Below the pieces are notes generated by a model, which had not been told where the DNA came from, searched no databases, and saw nothing but the letters and a program-made list of their open reading frames with translations. DNA of 5,453 nt from a bacterium (GTDB taxonomy: Bacteria; SZUA-79; Acidulodesulfobacterales; Acidulodesulfobacteraceae), in the NCBI GenBank assembly GCA_021789455.1, contig JAJYJN010000072.1, positions 1 through 5,453 on the forward strand, given 5' to 3'. Below are positions 3,346 through 5,453 of the stretch, piece after piece. The position numbers were made by a program, and so were the translations under genes. Positions within the stretch are counted from its first letter, which is position 1. Each line of letters opens with the position of its first letter.

Positions 3346-5453
3346 ATGTTGAACTTTCTTACTTTAATCAATTCGCCTGTTAGATTAACCGGCGCAATAA
3401 GGAAAAAAGCCCGTTCGCTTTTTGTGCGTTTCTCCTTTCCTTCTCCCTATAAGCTCCTAATACTTCTTTTAACCTTGCTCCAGTTGTCTCCTTTTCTCTA
3501 TACTCCTCTTTACGCTTTCCCCGTCCTTCCTGCCGGAGGCTCCTTTGCCGCCGGAGGCGGCTCCATATCTTCCTCCGGTTCTTCTATGACCGTAAACCAG
3601 AATACCTCCAAAGCTATCATAAACTGGAACTCTTTTTCCATAGGTAAAGACGGTCAGGTTTTCTTCAATAACGGACAAGGAGTAACCTTAAACAGGGTAA
3701 CAGGCTCTTCCATTTCTTCCATAGCCGGTCTTCTAAAATCTTCAGGCTCCCTATATCTCATTAACCCCAACGGCATAGTAATAACCTCTTCGGGCTCCGT
3801 TATAACGGGAGGGGATTTTATAGCCTCCACCCTTAACGAATCAAACCCCGATTTCTTAAACAATATAATATCCCTAACAGGCGCTACCGGCTCCGTATTA
3901 AACCAAGGCTCCATATCTTCTTCCGGCAGCGTTATACTCGTAGGCACCATGGTAACTAATACCGGAACCGTTAATTCTTCTTCCAATGCCGCTTTAGTCT
4001 CTTCCACCCGTTTAGTACTTATGCCCGGCGGCTTATCCGGCATCATAATATCTCCTTCCGCCGTATCCGGCTCCGTTACCAACCAAGGCGTTATTAAAGC
4101 CGCTTCCGTTGACTTAACTTCTGCCGCCGGTAACGTCTATGCTTTAGCCGGCAACAATGACGGTCTTATAGAAGCAACCGGCTCTTCTACCATAAACGGT
4201 CAAGTCTGGCTTACCGCCCCCAAAGGAACCGTAACGGTATCTTCTCCGGTTAAGTCTTCTTCCGACATATATATAGACGGAACCCAGGGCACTAACTTAA
4301 CGTCTTCTTCAAGCTTATATTCAAACGGGGGAGATATAAAGATAGGTTTATTTCCCTTACTCCCCGAATCCTTAGTCACCTCTCTTTCTTCTGACTCCTC
4401 AATCTATAATCCTTTAGGCTCTGTAGAGACCTCGGGGGATACCCTTAATATGGGAGACATTACAGTCAAAGCTAAAAACTGGCTCTTAGACCCAACGGAC
4501 TTTACGATAGATACTTCTAATAATAGTACTATAGATTCAGCGTTAAACGGCGGAGACAACGTTACGATAACTACGACGTCCGGAAGTCCGACCGTTACCG
4601 GTACTTCCGCTACCTCCGGCTCGTATAATACGAATACCGGAGACATTAACGTAGATGCCCCTTTGTCCTGGTCTACCGGCAGTACGTTAACCTTATCCGC
4701 CTATAACTCCATAAACGTAAACTCGACTATAACGGCAAGCGGAGGAGGAGGGCTAACGCTTACGTATAATACCGGCAGTCTGACCCAGAACTATTCCACG
4801 GACACGGGGATACTGGACTTTCCTTTGACATCTTCCGGGTTTACGGGCAGCGTGCAGTTTACGGGAACGTCGTCCGGCAATCCGACCGGTTCGCTTACTA
4901 TCGGCGGCACTTCATATACCCTCGTAAACGCAAATAACCTATCAACCGTCGGAAGCACAGGCTACTACGCCCTTGCTACCAACATCACCGCCCCGTCTTC
5001 CTTTACCCCCATAGGGGAATTAACCGCCTTTACCGGAACGTTCAACGGTCTCGGCAATACGATATCTAATTTAACTTTAGGCACATCCCTCAGTTCGGAG
5101 TATTCAGGAACTTACGCCGGTCTCTTCGGACAGGTGGGTTCTAATGGAACGGTAGAAAACGTTGGGCTATTAAACGAAAGCATATACGGTAATAATTCCT
5201 ACGGCGACACCGGCGGCCTCGTGGGAGTTAACGTTGGCGGCACCGTCTCCGACTCCTATTCCACCGGCACGGTTTCCGGCAAAACCTCCGTCGGCGGCCT
5301 CGTGGGAGGTAACTCCGGCACCGTCACCTACTCCTATTCCACCGGCTCTGTTACCGACACCGGCTCTTCCGGCTCCGTCGGCGGCCTAGTGGGAACTAAT
5401 AGTGTTGGAGGAGAAATAGTAGACTCATATTTTACTGGGAAAGTAATAAATAC
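3346..5453 (+). CDS. TpsA-like filamentous haemagglutinin/adhesin with TPS domain and GLUG repeats (3' partial)
   Basis: This reading frame is open from the ATG to the window edge (702 codons plus two bases). Residues 1-57 form a long signal peptide. It has a basic n-region of about 36 residues with seven Lys/Arg and no acidic residue, a Leu-rich core (37-55) and likely cleavage after PLYA (57). A secreted TPS/haemagg_act domain follows (about 58-300): NTSKAIINWNSFSIG (87-101), VFFNNG, and SGSLYLINPNGIVI with the NPNG motif at 140-143. Next come beta-helix-like Ser/Thr/Gly repeats, the TpsA-type segment NWLLDPTDFTI (378-388) with a following LNGGDNVTITT, and from about 591 GLUG repeats. I see no Cys and no His in the 702 residues. 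Such proteins cross the outer membrane through a dedicated TpsB (FhaC-like) pore and form surface or released fibres for adhesion or biofilm; no tpsB is visible in this window. The gene's codon use (TCC, ACC, GGC) differs from its neighbours. The function beyond surface adhesin is inferred. Confidence 0.9.
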   Translation, partial: MLNFLTLINSPVRLTGAIRKKARSLFVRFSFPSPYKLLILLLTLLQLSPFLYTPLYAFPVLPAGGSFAAGGGSISSSGSSMTVNQNTSKAIINWNSFSIGKDGQVFFNNGQGVTLNRVTGSSISSIAGLLKSSGSLYLINPNGIVITSSGSVITGGDFIASTLNESNPDFLNNIISLTGATGSVLNQGSISSSGSVILVGTMVTNTGTVNSSSNAALVSSTRLVLMPGGLSGIIISPSAVSGSVTNQGVIKAASVDLTSAAGNVYALAGNNDGLIEATGSSTINGQVWLTAPKGTVTVSSPVKSSSDIYIDGTQGTNLTSSSSLYSNGGDIKIGLFPLLPESLVTSLSSDSSIYNPLGSVETSGDTLNMGDITVKAKNWLLDPTDFTIDTSNNSTIDSALNGGDNVTITTTSGSPTVTGTSATSGSYNTNTGDINVDAPLSWSTGSTLTLSAYNSINVNSTITASGGGGLTLTYNTGSLTQNYSTDTGILDFPLTSSGFTGSVQFTGTSSGNPTGSLTIGGTSYTLVNANNLSTVGSTGYYALATNITAPSSFTPIGELTAFTGTFNGLGNTISNLTLGTSLSSEYSGTYAGLFGQVGSNGTVENVGLLNESIYGNNSYGDTGGLVGVNVGGTVSDSYSTGTVSGKTSVGGLVGGNSGTVTYSYSTGSVTDTGSSGSVGGLVGTNSVGGEIVDSYFTGKVIN
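5116..5453 (+). repeat. GLUG-type repeat array inside the adhesin (continues past the edge)
   Basis: Four units are visible, beginning at residue 591 (AGLFGQVGSNGTVENVG), 623 (GGLVGVNVGGTVSDSYSTG), 650 (GGLVGGNSGTVTYSYSTG) and 679 (GGLVGTNSVGGEIVDSYFTG). This is the GLUG pattern GGLVGxNxGGTVxxSYSTGxV. At DNA level the unit starts fall at 5212, 5293 and 5380. GGCGGCCTCGTGGGAG is identical at 5212 and 5293, and TCCTATTCCACCGGC is identical at 5254 and 5332. GLUG repeats occur in large secreted or surface proteins and probably extend a beta-solenoid stalk. Confidence 0.85.

Noticed and set aside
3469..4646. Minus-strand open frames at 3469-3678, 3654-4082 and 4404-4646
   Set aside because: They lie antisense to the adhesin gene, whose frame has clear TPS motifs. 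They are low-complexity shadows rich in Glu/Val/Pro caused by its repetitive TCC/ACC/GGC codons.
5212..5453. Repeats at the right end as a CRISPR array
   Set aside because: The repeated segments are in frame within the adhesin, follow the GLUG protein pattern and have no spacers of constant length.

Overview
The window is an AT-rich stretch from a Gram-negative bacterium. The outer-membrane logic is clear: it carries the start of a two-partner-secretion (TPS) exoprotein. ATA, TTA and AAA codons are frequent in the four left-hand genes. The histidine kinase resembles the ArsS type known from Campylobacterota, and the left edge holds the tail of a proton-pumping hydrogenase/complex-I-like membrane subunit. 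I would place the source among Campylobacterota or low-GC Desulfobacterota-like lineages, but this is an inference without a database search.

Layout. Positions 3-191 (+) hold the C-terminal end of a HyfB/NuoL-type membrane subunit. It converges, with a 63-base gap, on a minus-strand operon transcribed from about 2775 leftwards: an OmpR/PhoB-type response regulator (2041-2745), an overlapping sensor histidine kinase (807-2051) and an FxsA-family membrane protein (255-776). Positions 2746-3345 are a 600-base divergent intergenic region. From 3346 to the right edge runs the largest gene, a plus-strand TpsA-like haemagglutinin/adhesin of at least 702 residues. It has an unusually long signal peptide, a TPS domain with an NPNG motif, a WLLDP-type segment and the first GLUG repeats; its 3' end lies outside the window.

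The intergenic region is the most interesting non-coding part. It contains a near-perfect sigma-54 (RpoN) promoter (3136-3152) pointing at the adhesin gene. Several palindromes lie 65-235 bases upstream of the predicted start, where enhancer-binding-protein sites usually sit. A long AT-rich inverted repeat and an exact 12-base tandem duplication lie in the predicted leader. A GC-richer island (about 2870-3125) may be a gene relic.

Working model (inference): the two-component system and the adhesin form a divergent surface-response locus. The adhesin is probably switched by RpoN plus an enhancer-binding protein encoded elsewhere, because the local regulator lacks the AAA+ domain needed to activate RpoN. 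A short AACATTAAT motif upstream of both transcription units is a weak hint that the local regulator also acts on both.
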